DNA from: Ignavibacteria bacterium
GTDB taxonomy: Bacteria > Bacteroidota > Ignavibacteria > Ignavibacteriales > Ignavibacteriaceae
DNA length: 45,691 nucleotides
Direction: 5' to 3'
Assembly (NCBI GenBank): GCA_021286645.1
Contig: JAJTBZ010000108.1
Location: forward strand, 1 to 45,691
The notes beneath the pieces were generated by a model, which was given only the letters and a program-made list of their open reading frames with translations, had not been told where the DNA came from and searched no databases. The position numbers and the translations under genes are program-made. Positions 26,711 to 35,327 of this stretch are shown here, one piece after another; the stretch's first letter is position 1; every line of letters starts with the position of its first letter.

Positions 26711-27114
26711 ATGAGAGGTATTTATATAAGTTGGTGGCTTGTATAAATATTAAACACGAGAGTTCGTAACTGCACGGCTCCTCTCATTCAGGGAAGTAGT
26801 CTGTTTATACTTCATTAAAAACAAGCTTTGTAATTATTCTCACTACTCATTTTACTTGCAAACTTACTCATTCGATTAAGGTGGAGTATTTTCTGACATC
26901 TAAGGAAAAGAAGAATAAACAGTAATATGTAAATACTCCATATCCCAACCCGAGTAATAAAATGTGGTTATGCTATTTCGGGTTGGTGGTTTTATGACAA
27001 AGATTTGCCGTAATGCGTTTCCTTTATTATAGCAGGCAAAATGAGTAGAAATAAAGTATTTGATTTTACATTACGGTTGAGTATTTTCTTGCTATCATAA
27101 ATAGGGGGCTCGCC
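26711..27114. other. 404-nt interval rich in inverted repeats
   Basis: No supported gene. It contains several perfect inverted repeats and one 11-bp direct repeat (see the structured-RNA candidate) and leads into the gene at 27115. Confidence 0.5.
26882..27089 (+). ncRNA. Candidate structured RNA or leader of the 27115 gene
   Basis: Four pairings are visible within 208 nt. TGGAGTATTT (26882-26891) pairs with AAATACTCCA (26931-26940) over 10 bp. CCAACCCGA (26945-26953) pairs with TCGGGTTGG (26978-26986) over 9 bp. TTTGCC (27004-27009) pairs with GGCAAA (27035-27040). CCGTAATG (27008-27015) pairs with CATTACGG (27069-27076). GAGTATTTTCT is repeated directly (26884-26894 and 27079-27089), so AAATACTC could pair with either copy, a switch-like layout. 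No known riboswitch class is recognised. Strand is assumed from the neighbouring genes. Confidence 0.3.
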
Positions 27115-27864
27115 ATGTTCAAAATTTTAAAAAATCCTGAATTTTGGAAAATTGCAATTCCAGGGCTGATCGCTATCACTTCTTTGTATTTTAACTTTTA
27201 CCAGTTTAATGTTGGCAGAAAAGATAAAGAGGTTAGCGCCAAAATTTCGGCTGCACGCGATTCAACGGAGGCCAAATTAAAAGAACTGGAGTTACGTCAA
27301 AAATATCCATCATTTGAAGTGGCTTACTATGATATGGATGTTTTTACTTATAAAATGTTTGTATCGGGTGCGCCGGAGGTACTGAAGAAAAACAAGCTGG
27401 TCGAAAGCCATCCCCTGCGGTGCTCGCGGTTTCTGAAGAACGATGTTTTGGGAGTTGATGAAGATATACCGCAGGAAGATGTATCTATTATGGTAATTAT
27501 GGTGAAACAAGGCGGGGGCAGCAAGGCGAGTGATGTAGAGTTTGTTACCGGTCAGTACACCGCGCGGAAGCAGGATGGTTTCTCGTATTGTTCAGACATT
27601 ACGGGAATGTTCGGCAGCAGGCAGAAGACGGTAACAGTTTTTAGACTGGGAGAAATGAATCCCGGTGAATCGGTTATTATTCCCTTGTTCTTATTCAGGC
27701 ATAAGTCCCCCGACGATTTTAACTACTATACTTTGCTCAGGAAAGTATACATTCCCGATTGTCTGAAATTTAAGGGAATTGATGGTACTCAATTCGACAC
27801 GGAAGTTCGGAAGATGCTTGATGTGCCATTTAGTATTACGGTAAATATCTCAGGCAGGGGCTAA
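27115..27864 (+). CDS. Membrane-anchored protein of unknown function
   Basis: 249 residues. One N-terminal helix (about residues 11-29, WKIAIPGLIAITSLYFNFYQF) is followed by a short charged coiled-coil-like stretch (KDKEVSAKISAARDSTEAKLKELELRQK), then a soluble domain of about 180 residues rich in beta-type sequence. No catalytic motif or family is recognised. The Asn-in orientation suggests the bulk faces one side of the inner membrane. It follows the repeat-rich interval and ends at a strong bidirectional terminator shared with the convergent hexosaminidase gene. Confidence 0.7.
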   Translation: MFKILKNPEFWKIAIPGLIAITSLYFNFYQFNVGRKDKEVSAKISAARDSTEAKLKELELRQKYPSFEVAYYDMDVFTYKMFVSGAPEVLKKNKLVESHPLRCSRFLKNDVLGVDEDIPQEDVSIMVIMVKQGGGSKASDVEFVTGQYTARKQDGFSYCSDITGMFGSRQKTVTVFRLGEMNPGESVIIPLFLFRHKSPDDFNYYTLLRKVYIPDCLKFKGIDGTQFDTEVRKMLDVPFSITVNISGRG

Positions 27865-27870
27865 ATATTG

Positions 27871-27901
27871 CAGGCGCGGCCTGAGAACACGGCCGCGCCT
27901 G
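27871..27901. terminator. Hairpin between convergent genes
   Basis: CAGGCGCGGCC (27871-27881) and GGCCGCGCCTG (27891-27901) form a perfect 11-bp GC-rich stem with a 9-nt loop. It lies 6 nt after one stop and 8 nt before the other, so it can serve both strands. T-runs are weak on both sides. Confidence 0.65.
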
Positions 27902-27909
27902 GCTGAATA

Positions 27910-29916
27910 TTAACGAGTGAGATTAAGAAGCTTTTCCATGCTTTCAAGAATAGCGGGAGTGGTTTCTGCAACGGGTTTCCGTGCTTTTTCAATGATGTCT
28001 TTTGCTTCGGCCGGGGCCTTCTTATCGTGCATAAATTGGTGCAGTAATTTCGCCAGGGCCTTCATATTATCTGCAGCGGGTAATATTTCGTTTAGCATTG
28101 GTGCCTGTTCTGCCTGCAGAGCCAGAATATCGGGGATCTCTTCAAATGCTGCAAGCATGCGCGGCAATTCCGCTGCCGCCTGTAAGTTCCCGCTTAAATA
28201 TTTTTCTACTGTATAGGCAAATTCGCGCCCGAAGTCTGATTCAGGAGCGCAGATATCCGCCAGCCGGGTATACGGTGAAATAGTAATGAAGGATTGTTTT
28301 TCATGATGTCGTGTATAGCCTTTTATTGGCTCAAGTATGCCGACGAGCAATGACAGGGCATCGGTTGGCTGGCCATTGGTAACCCTTCGCATCATCATAT
28401 CCCTATTGGCGTAATGCAGCAATCCCAGTTCTTCCAGTCGAAGGCTGACAGGCAAGAGCCTTTTGTACATATCATTCACGTCCCGAATTTCTTTTGCTGA
28501 CCAGAAACGTTCGGCTATCGCGGCAGTTCGCGGCCAGATACGGGAATCGATGGTTTCGGGTGTAATCAATTCTGCCCACATGGTAGCTTCACCGCCCAGA
28601 ATATTCTTCTGTTCTGCGGGTGACAGATTGAGACTATCGGGCGCGGGGTCAACCAGGTAATGAGTAGAAGCATGGTAACAAAGATCAATATAGTAGCCAT
28701 TCGAAAGCACCGTCATATAGCCCTGCTTAGCCGCGTTTTCCAGGTACTTCATACCTCGCCAGGAATGGACGACAATATTTTTCGGCAGGTCCGGATGCAA
28801 AATTTCATCCCACCCCATCATAATGAAATTATGCTTCACGAGTAATTGCTGAATCCGTTTGCTGAACCATGTTTGCAGTCCGTGGTTGTCTTTTAAATTA
28901 TTGGCTGTAATAAAATCCTTTATCTGCTGATTATTGTTCCATTGTTTGCCGTTATTTTCATCGCCCCCGATATGAATATATGCATCATTAAAGAGTTCGC
29001 GCATTTCGGCAAAAAACTTATCGAAGAATACGTACAAATCTTCATTAACGGGATTGAGCGTGGGATTAAAGACTCCCCATTTCCGTTCTATCTGGTAGGG
29101 GCCGGGGGCAGAAGCAAATTCCGGGAAAGAAACAACCCAGCTTGTTGTATGCCCGGGTATATCAAATTCCGGAACGACACGAATTCCACGGGCATTGGCG
29201 TATGCTATTACCTCGCGTACCTGTTCGTGAGTAAAATAGTTACCATCGGATCCTTTTTCGTGCAGGGCGGGGAACGACTTACATTCAACACGGAAACCCT
29301 GGTCGTCGGTAAGGTGCCAGTGGAAAACGTTTAACTTCACCGCGGCCATACCGTCAATATTTCGTTTTAGTACGCTTACAGGCATAAAGTGCCTGCTGCA
29401 ATCAATCATAAGGCCGCGCCACGTGAACCGTGGAAAGTCGGATATTTCTGCGCCGGTAAAGATGAATTCCTTATTAACGGCAGTGAATAACTGCAAAAGC
29501 GTTTCCAGGCCGCGCATAATGCCAATATCGGATACCGCGTGTAATTGTATGCCGGATGCTTTTACCGAAAGTGTATAGCTTTCGTTCATGGAAATAGAGA
29601 GCGGCGCGATTGAGTCGTACGTGGCTGTAAGTACCGGATTTGCGATTACCGAATCGGGTGATACATATTTTTGAACGAGAAACAAACCGGTGCGCCCCGC
29701 GAGCCTGCGCAGGAAGCGCGCGGAATAATCATTAAGCCGCTGACTTGCAGGACCTTTCAGGGCAAATGAAAAATCTTTTGTAATAGTATAATTGTTTCCG
29801 GTAAGTGTTACCGACCGGGGCCAGGGCATTAGGTTGGGTTTTGTTGTATTTTCAGCCATAAGGTAACCTGTTGCAATACAAATTAGTAATGATATAATGT
29901 AAATAGGGCGATTCAT
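27910..29916 (-). CDS. Beta-N-acetylhexosaminidase, GH20
   Basis: 668 residues. A signal peptide ends near A21. An N-terminal GH20b domain (about 27-160) precedes the catalytic barrel, which begins FTWRGLMIDCSRHFMPVSVL. Substrate-binding FHWHLTDDQGFRVE and PEFDIPGHTTSW are present, and the catalytic pair is D319-E320 in HIGGDENN. Substrate-assisted hydrolysis of terminal GlcNAc/GalNAc from chitin-type or glycan chains is expected, outside the cytoplasm. A helical C-terminal extension (about 500-668) is longer than in minimal GH20 enzymes. It is encoded 27 nt after the YkoF-like gene and probably shares its mRNA. Confidence 0.94.
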   Translation of the reverse strand: MNRPIYIISLLICIATGYLMAENTTKPNLMPWPRSVTLTGNNYTITKDFSFALKGPASQRLNDYSARFLRRLAGRTGLFLVQKYVSPDSVIANPVLTATYDSIAPLSISMNESYTLSVKASGIQLHAVSDIGIMRGLETLLQLFTAVNKEFIFTGAEISDFPRFTWRGLMIDCSRHFMPVSVLKRNIDGMAAVKLNVFHWHLTDDQGFRVECKSFPALHEKGSDGNYFTHEQVREVIAYANARGIRVVPEFDIPGHTTSWVVSFPEFASAPGPYQIERKWGVFNPTLNPVNEDLYVFFDKFFAEMRELFNDAYIHIGGDENNGKQWNNNQQIKDFITANNLKDNHGLQTWFSKRIQQLLVKHNFIMMGWDEILHPDLPKNIVVHSWRGMKYLENAAKQGYMTVLSNGYYIDLCYHASTHYLVDPAPDSLNLSPAEQKNILGGEATMWAELITPETIDSRIWPRTAAIAERFWSAKEIRDVNDMYKRLLPVSLRLEELGLLHYANRDMMMRRVTNGQPTDALSLLVGILEPIKGYTRHHEKQSFITISPYTRLADICAPESDFGREFAYTVEKYLSGNLQAAAELPRMLAAFEEIPDILALQAEQAPMLNEILPAADNMKALAKLLHQFMHDKKAPAEAKDIIEKARKPVAETTPAILESMEKLLNLTR

Positions 29917-29943
29917 ATTCTGTATTCCTGTTGAAAACTGCGA

Positions 29944-30189
29944 TTAAATTACTTCAGGTTTACCGATAATTTTAACAACTGCAACGGCTTTGTTGCTTTC
30001 ATATACCGGTTGCAGCTCTACGGTTATTACCCGCATAATGGTTTCATAGTTACCAAAAATCTGGGTGCTCATCGTGTGCGTTTCTACCTTTAATTCCGGG
30101 TAGGTATGGAGGCGTGCAATAAAATCTTTAATAACCGAAATGAAATTTTGGTGAAGGGGATAAAGGCTAATTTCTACGGAAGCATTCAT
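29944..30189 (-). CDS. YkoF/MTH1187-type thiamine-binding-like protein
   Basis: 81 residues. The pattern SVEISLYPL...VIKDFIARL...VETHTMSTQIFGNYETIM...VVKIIGK matches the small ferredoxin-like family that includes YkoF (thiamine/HMP binding) and MTH1187. The conserved MSTQIFGNY segment is the best signature. The family includes thiamine-binding members, but ligand binding here is inferred only. It has no signal peptide and sits just upstream of the GH20 gene on the same strand. Confidence 0.75.
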   Translation of the reverse strand: MNASVEISLYPLHQNFISVIKDFIARLHTYPELKVETHTMSTQIFGNYETIMRVITVELQPVYESNKAVAVVKIIGKPEVI

Positions 30190-30309
30190 GGTAATTTATT
30201 CCTTATTCTAATAGGTAAATTCTCTTGTAATGAAATATCAGAACGTATAAAATACAAAAGAATGATGATAAAAACCCGGTTGAAAGTAGTGGGGATTGGG
30301 CAAATAAAA

Positions 30310-30336
30310 AACGGTAACAGGGGAACTGTTACCGTT
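30310..30336 (-). terminator. Intrinsic terminator of the ferritin gene
   Basis: AACGGTAACAG (30310-30320) and CTGTTACCGTT (30326-30336) make an 11-bp stem with a 5-nt loop. On the minus strand it is followed by a T-rich run (TTTTTATTTG), 24 nt after the ferritin stop at 30361. Confidence 0.88.
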
Positions 30337-30360
30337 AGCATAGAATAAAGTAAATATAAA

Positions 30361-30876
30361 TTACGCGTTGTTTGCCGGTGGCGGCGTAAATACGCGTGTA
30401 GCAAGTTCCCGATCGAGCATAAAGAGTCCGGTTTTGTTATCGGCAACCATCTTTAATTCATCAATTAACTTGGTAACATTCGCCTCTTCTTCAACCTGTT
30501 CGGTAACAAACCACTGGAGGAAGCCGATAGTGGCATGGTCTCGTTCATCGTAGGCGAGATTCACGAGATCATCAATAGACTGTGTTACGAATTTTTCATG
30601 TTCATAGGTAGCTTCATAAACTGCAAGCGGAGAATCCCAGCTATTTTCGGGTTTTGCAATTACTTCAAGAGTGGCTTTACCGCCTTTTTGAACGATATAA
30701 TCAAAAAACTTCATTGCATGGGCATATTCTTCCTGGGTTTGCACGCGCATCCAGTTGGCGAAGCCGGCCAGATTAATACCTTCGAAATATGCTGCCATTG
30801 AAAGATACAGGTATGAAGAGTAAAACTCTTTATTCAACTGTAGATTCAGTGCCCCTTCAAGTTTCGGTTTTAACAT
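30361..30876 (-). CDS. ftnA: Ferritin (iron storage)
   Basis: 171 residues, usual for bacterial ferritin. All ferroxidase-centre residues align with those of E. coli FtnA by position: E17, Y24, E50 and H53 (EEYAH), E94, Q127 and E130. It oxidises Fe(II) and stores it inside a 24-subunit shell in the cytoplasm. No heme-binding Met of bacterioferritin type is seen. AAAGG lies upstream of the ATG as a fair ribosome binding site. It is a single-gene unit with its own terminator, divergent from the AMP nucleosidase gene. Confidence 0.95.
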   Translation of the reverse strand: MLKPKLEGALNLQLNKEFYSSYLYLSMAAYFEGINLAGFANWMRVQTQEEYAHAMKFFDYIVQKGGKATLEVIAKPENSWDSPLAVYEATYEHEKFVTQSIDDLVNLAYDERDHATIGFLQWFVTEQVEEEANVTKLIDELKMVADNKTGLFMLDRELATRVFTPPPANNA

Positions 30877-30979
30877 AATACTGCCTTTCTTTGGTAAAAG
30901 AATTAGTAAAAACTCACTGTAAAACTAAGAAAAAGATTTCATTTTTGTACGGCGGCGGCACCGGGGTAAAATAAAATAT

Positions 30980-31010
30980 TTTTTAAATAGTTGCGGTTTA
31001 CCTAATTTTG
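30980..31010 (+). promoter_or_regulatory. Bacteroidota-type promoter of the AMP nucleosidase gene
   Basis: TAATTTTG at 31003-31010 fits the -7 consensus TAnnTTTG, with TTTT (3 of 4 for TTTG) 19 bp upstream at 30980-30983. The ATG is 28 nt after the -7 element. Confidence 0.5.
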
Positions 31011-31038
31011 AAACCCAATATTTTTATAACTTATATAT

Positions 31039-31809
31039 ATGAAAACAAAAAGTCAAATTGTATCAAACTGGTTACCGCGTTATACCGGAAAACAACTCAA
31101 CGAGTTCGGGAAGTATATACTTCTGGTGAACTTTAACGATTACGTGTATAAATTCGCGGAAAAATTCAATGTTCCTGTATTAGGAACAGACCGCTCCATG
31201 CCGAATGCTACCGCTGAAGGAATTACGATTATCAATTTTGGTATGGGCAGCGCCAATGCCGCAACTATTATGGACCTGCTGACGGCAATTTCGCCTAAAG
31301 CATGCCTGTTTTTAGGTAAATGCGGCGGCCTGAAGCGTATTAATAAACTTGGCAGCCTTATATTGCCAATAGCAGCCATCCGCGGTGATGGTACGTCAAA
31401 TGATTATTTCCCGCCCGAAGTGCCTGCTCTGCCGGCATTCAACCTGCAGAAAGCAATTTCTACCACCATTAGAAATTTTAAACAGGATTACTGGACCGGA
31501 ACCGTATTTACTACGAACCGCCGGGTTTGGGAACATGATGATGAATTTAAAGAGAAATTAGAGTTGATGCGTTGCATGGCTATAGATATGGAAACAGCAA
31601 CCATATTTATTACCGGCTTTTATAATAAAATACCTTCCGGCGCATTACTGTTGGTCTCGGACCAGCCAATGACACCTGACGGGGTTAAAACCGAAGCCAG
31701 CGATAAGAAAGTAACAAGGCAATTCGCTGATCAGCATTTGGAAATAGGCATTGCAGCGTTACGTGAACTGATAAATAACGGAATTACGGTAAAACACCTG
31801 AAATTCTAA
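31039..31809 (+). CDS. amn: AMP nucleosidase (short, Bacteroidota type)
   Basis: 256 residues. It is a nucleoside phosphorylase-fold enzyme: INFGMGSANAATIMDLL, the glycine-rich LFLGKCGGLKRINKLG, and the nucleoside-binding AIDMETATIF. It hydrolyses AMP to adenine and ribose-5-phosphate. This form lacks the long regulatory N-terminal domain of the roughly 480-residue E. coli enzyme, as expected for the group. A downstream gene on the same strand begins 32 nt later. Confidence 0.88.
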   Translation: MKTKSQIVSNWLPRYTGKQLNEFGKYILLVNFNDYVYKFAEKFNVPVLGTDRSMPNATAEGITIINFGMGSANAATIMDLLTAISPKACLFLGKCGGLKRINKLGSLILPIAAIRGDGTSNDYFPPEVPALPAFNLQKAISTTIRNFKQDYWTGTVFTTNRRVWEHDDEFKEKLELMRCMAIDMETATIFITGFYNKIPSGALLLVSDQPMTPDGVKTEASDKKVTRQFADQHLEIGIAALRELINNGITVKHLKF

Positions 31810-31841
31810 TATAAATACTATTGTAAAACAGGGAGTATTCC

Positions 31842-32534
31842 ATGGCGGTTACCAAAGTAGCAACTTTCCCCGATCAGACTATCCAATATTTACGGAAGCT
31901 TGGTAAAAACAATTCACGTGAATGGTTTGAAGCTCATAGGGATGATTATGAGTTGGACTTTCTGGTACCTGCCACGCAGTTCGTGTTGGAATTGGGCGAT
32001 ATGCTCGAGACCATAGCCCCCGATATTCACGCCATACCTAAAATCGATAAATCAATCTTCCGCCTGCACCGGGATGTTCGCTTTAGTAAAGATAAATCGC
32101 CCTATAAAACGAACCTGGGTATGTACTTCTGGGAAGGCAGTGGTAAAAAGATGGAGGCAACCGGGTTTTATGTTCATATTGAGCCGAAAAAGTGGTTTTT
32201 AGGCTGCGGAATTTACATGTTCACAAAAGAGCAGATGAAAGCCTATAGGGATGCCGTTGTTGATCCGGTGAGCGGGGCTGAATTGCACGCGATATGCAAA
32301 AAGCTTACGAAGAACGGCCAGTATGTAATTGGCGGTAAAAAATTTAAGAAGATTCCCCGTGACTATGACCCCGGGTCACCGTATGCCGAATACCTGTTGC
32401 ATGATGGTATTCACGGATATTTTGAGGGAGATGACATGAGCACCATTACCACTACCGATTTTGCCGAGTTTTGTTTTAAGCACTTTAAAGCCATGCTGCC
32501 CATGCATAAATGGCTGATGAAGTATATTATGTAA
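31842..32534 (+). CDS. DUF2461 family protein
   Basis: 230 residues. Family features are YLRKLGKNNSREWFEAHRDD at the N-terminus, then KSIFRLHRDVRFSKDKSPYK and TNLGMYFWEG. DUF2461 is widespread but has no established function. No signal peptide or membrane helix. AGGGAG lies 9 nt before the ATG. It could be co-transcribed with the AMP nucleosidase gene 32 nt upstream. Confidence 0.9.
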   Translation: MAVTKVATFPDQTIQYLRKLGKNNSREWFEAHRDDYELDFLVPATQFVLELGDMLETIAPDIHAIPKIDKSIFRLHRDVRFSKDKSPYKTNLGMYFWEGSGKKMEATGFYVHIEPKKWFLGCGIYMFTKEQMKAYRDAVVDPVSGAELHAICKKLTKNGQYVIGGKKFKKIPRDYDPGSPYAEYLLHDGIHGYFEGDDMSTITTTDFAEFCFKHFKAMLPMHKWLMKYIM

Positions 32535-32721
32535 TAATGCTATTTTCTTGTTCACACCGTGTAATGGGGGAGTGATTTATGGTTCGGGGGCGGAAAAGCA
32601 AATTACCTCGTTCGATTCTTTGTACAGGTGTTTATACGAGTTACCTTCCTAAAATTATTACCCACTGCTATAATAGCTGCTTAATTCCCATGGCATGCCC
32701 CGAATTTACACCTCAGTAATC

Positions 32722-32752
32722 TTTGATTCTGTAAAGATTTTCGGTAATTTTG
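32722..32752 (+). promoter_or_regulatory. Consensus Bacteroidota-type promoter of leuS
   Basis: TTTG at 32722-32725 and TAATTTTG at 32745-32752 are separated by 19 bp, matching TTTG-N19-TAnnTTTG in every fixed position. Transcription would start near 32759, about 30 nt before the leuS ATG. Confidence 0.7.
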
Positions 32753-32788
32753 CAGGATATGTCAATTTTATAGAACAAGAATTATATT

Positions 32789-35257
32789 ATGCGCTATCCT
32801 CATCAAGAAATCGAAGCTAAATGGCAGAAATTCTGGGAAGACAATAAAGTATTTAAAACCGATATGTCGAACCCGGATAAGAAACTGTATTCACTCGTTA
32901 TGTTTATCTATCCTTCAGGTGCGAAACTTCATTGCGGCCACTGGTATAACTACGGGCCGGCTGATACCTACGCGCGTTTTAAACGCTTGCAGGGGCATAA
33001 CGTATTCGCTCCCATGGGGTATGATGCATTCGGGTTACCTGCCGAAAACTACGCCGTAAAAACGGGCATTCATCCCTACGATAGCACGATGAAAAACATT
33101 GAGGATATCCGTGCGCAATTAAAACGCATTGGCTGCATGTATGATTGGGATGCAGAGTTAATGACCTGTGTTCCGGAGTATTACCGGTGGAACCAATGGT
33201 TGTTTTTGAAATTATATGAAAAAGGCCTTGCCTATCGGAAAAATGCCCCGGTAAACTGGTGCACCGGCTGCCAGACTGTATTGGCTAATGAACAGGTACT
33301 TGGTGATGGCAACTGTGAACGCTGCGGCAACATTGTAGTGCAAAAAAATCTTACCCAATGGTTCTTTAAAATTACATCGTATGCCGAAGAACTGCTTGCA
33401 GGGCTCGATACTATTAAATGGCCCGAAAAGACAAAGCTGATGCAGAGAAACTGGATCGGTAAGAGTACCGGCGCTGAAGTACAGTTTACTGTTGAAGGAA
33501 GCGATGAGGTAATTACTGTTTTTACTACCCGTCCCGATACGCTGTTTGGTGTTACATACATGACTCTTGCACCGGAACACCCGCTGGTTGATAAACTGGC
33601 AGACCCGGCACGGGCTGAAGAGATTGCACGTTACCGCGATTCTATTAAAGCGTTAACCGAAATTGAACGTACTTCAACCACCAAAGAAAAAACCGGTGTG
33701 GCTATTGGCGCGTATGCTATAAATCCTGTGAATAATGAACGTGTGCCGATTATGATTAGCGATTACGTGCTGCTTACCTATGGTACCGGCTGTGTTATGG
33801 CAGTGCCTGCACACGATGAACGCGATTTTGAATTCGCGCAGAAATTTAACCTGCCCATTAGAAAAGTGATAGTTGAGCCGGGTACAGATGCGGATAGTGA
33901 ATTAACCGCGGCGTACACGGAAGTTGGTACAATGGTTAACTCCGGTGAGTTTAACGGTTTGCAAAGCGATGAGTTTAAAGAAGTGATAATTAACTGGTTA
34001 AGCGAACGCTCGGTTGGTCAGAAGAAAATTAATTACCGGCTGCGTGACTGGCTGATCTCGCGTCAACGGTATTGGGGTACGCCAATACCGATTGTTCACT
34101 GCCCGACGTGCGGTGAAGTGCCCGTTCCTATTGAGTCGTTACCGGTAGAGTTACCATATAATGTAGAGTTTAAACCAACGGGCGAATCCCCGCTGGCTTC
34201 GTGTCACGAATTTATTAATACCAGCTGTCCTAAATGCGGCGGCGAGGCAAAGCGTGATCCTGATACAATGGATACCTTTGTCGATTCATCGTGGTATTAT
34301 TTCCGTTACCTGAATCCAAAAATTAATGATGCCATGTTTGATGTTGAACGTGGTAATAACTGGGCGCCGGTTGATATGTATATCGGCGGTGCAGAACACG
34401 CAACTATGCATTTGTTATACGCCCGCTTCATCCATAAGTTCCTTCGTGATATCGGTATGGCCAAATGCGATGAACCATTCCAGACCTTGGTGCATCAGGG
34501 TACAATTACCAATCAGGGCGCGAAGATGTCAAAATCAAAAGGCAACGTAGTAAACCCGGATGAGTTTATCGTGAATTATGGCTCAGATGTTTTCCGCATG
34601 TACCTGATGTTTATGGGTCCCTATGAAATGGGAGGTGACTGGAGCGATAAGGGTATAACCGGTACTGACCGATTCCTGCTTCGTTCGTATGAATTAATAC
34701 AGAAGTACCCCGGCATTATAAAATCTGTGACCATCCCGGAAAAATTTGCATTGGAAAACCTGACTGATGCAGAGAAAACATTGTACCGGAAGGTTAACCA
34801 GACATTCGATAAATACAATGGTGATATTGATAATATCCGTTTTAATACGGCAATTGCCGCGTTAATGGAATTGTTGAATGAAATGGGTCGAAGCCTGGCT
34901 GCATGTAATGCCGATCTGCAGGCATACGTACTTGAGCGTTATATTTGCATGCTTGCTCCGCTTGCTCCTCATTTCGCAGAGGAATGCTGGGAAATTATCG
35001 GCAAGGAAAAATCGTTATTCGCCGAGCCGGTATGGTTTACTGCTGACCCGGTTGCGCTTGTAGAAGACAGTGTTAATATAGCAGTGCAGGTGAATGGCAA
35101 GTTGCGCGGCACTATTCTGGCAGCCAAGGATGCCGATCTGGAAACAGTGAAGGCTCAGGCGTTGGCCCAGGAAAGTGTAAGAAAGCACATTGAAGGAAAA
35201 GATTTGTTCAAGGAAATATTCGTGAAGAATAAAATCCTGAACCTTCTTGTTAAATAG
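32789..35257 (+). CDS. leuS: Leucyl-tRNA synthetase
   Basis: 822 residues, bacterial size. The class I HIGH signature is HCGH (48-51) in YPSGAKLHCGHWYNYGPADT, and KMSKS is at about 579-583. An editing domain lies between them (TTRPDTLFGVTYM, the TRPDT loop; HDERD near its end). Cys pairs in CTGCQTVLANEQVLG / CERCG and CPTCGEVPVP / CPKCGG suggest zinc knuckles. It charges tRNA-Leu. The Cys in the HIGH motif is a mild variation seen in some bacterial relatives. serS follows 70 nt downstream. Confidence 0.97.
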   Translation: MRYPHQEIEAKWQKFWEDNKVFKTDMSNPDKKLYSLVMFIYPSGAKLHCGHWYNYGPADTYARFKRLQGHNVFAPMGYDAFGLPAENYAVKTGIHPYDSTMKNIEDIRAQLKRIGCMYDWDAELMTCVPEYYRWNQWLFLKLYEKGLAYRKNAPVNWCTGCQTVLANEQVLGDGNCERCGNIVVQKNLTQWFFKITSYAEELLAGLDTIKWPEKTKLMQRNWIGKSTGAEVQFTVEGSDEVITVFTTRPDTLFGVTYMTLAPEHPLVDKLADPARAEEIARYRDSIKALTEIERTSTTKEKTGVAIGAYAINPVNNERVPIMISDYVLLTYGTGCVMAVPAHDERDFEFAQKFNLPIRKVIVEPGTDADSELTAAYTEVGTMVNSGEFNGLQSDEFKEVIINWLSERSVGQKKINYRLRDWLISRQRYWGTPIPIVHCPTCGEVPVPIESLPVELPYNVEFKPTGESPLASCHEFINTSCPKCGGEAKRDPDTMDTFVDSSWYYFRYLNPKINDAMFDVERGNNWAPVDMYIGGAEHATMHLLYARFIHKFLRDIGMAKCDEPFQTLVHQGTITNQGAKMSKSKGNVVNPDEFIVNYGSDVFRMYLMFMGPYEMGGDWSDKGITGTDRFLLRSYELIQKYPGIIKSVTIPEKFALENLTDAEKTLYRKVNQTFDKYNGDIDNIRFNTAIAALMELLNEMGRSLAACNADLQAYVLERYICMLAPLAPHFAEECWEIIGKEKSLFAEPVWFTADPVALVEDSVNIAVQVNGKLRGTILAAKDADLETVKAQALAQESVRKHIEGKDLFKEIFVKNKILNLLVK

Positions 35258-35327
35258 CCATGCTCAACATTTGTTGCAATGGTATTAGAAACAGAAAATT
35301 TATTTATTAAAAGTTAAAGCAGAATAT

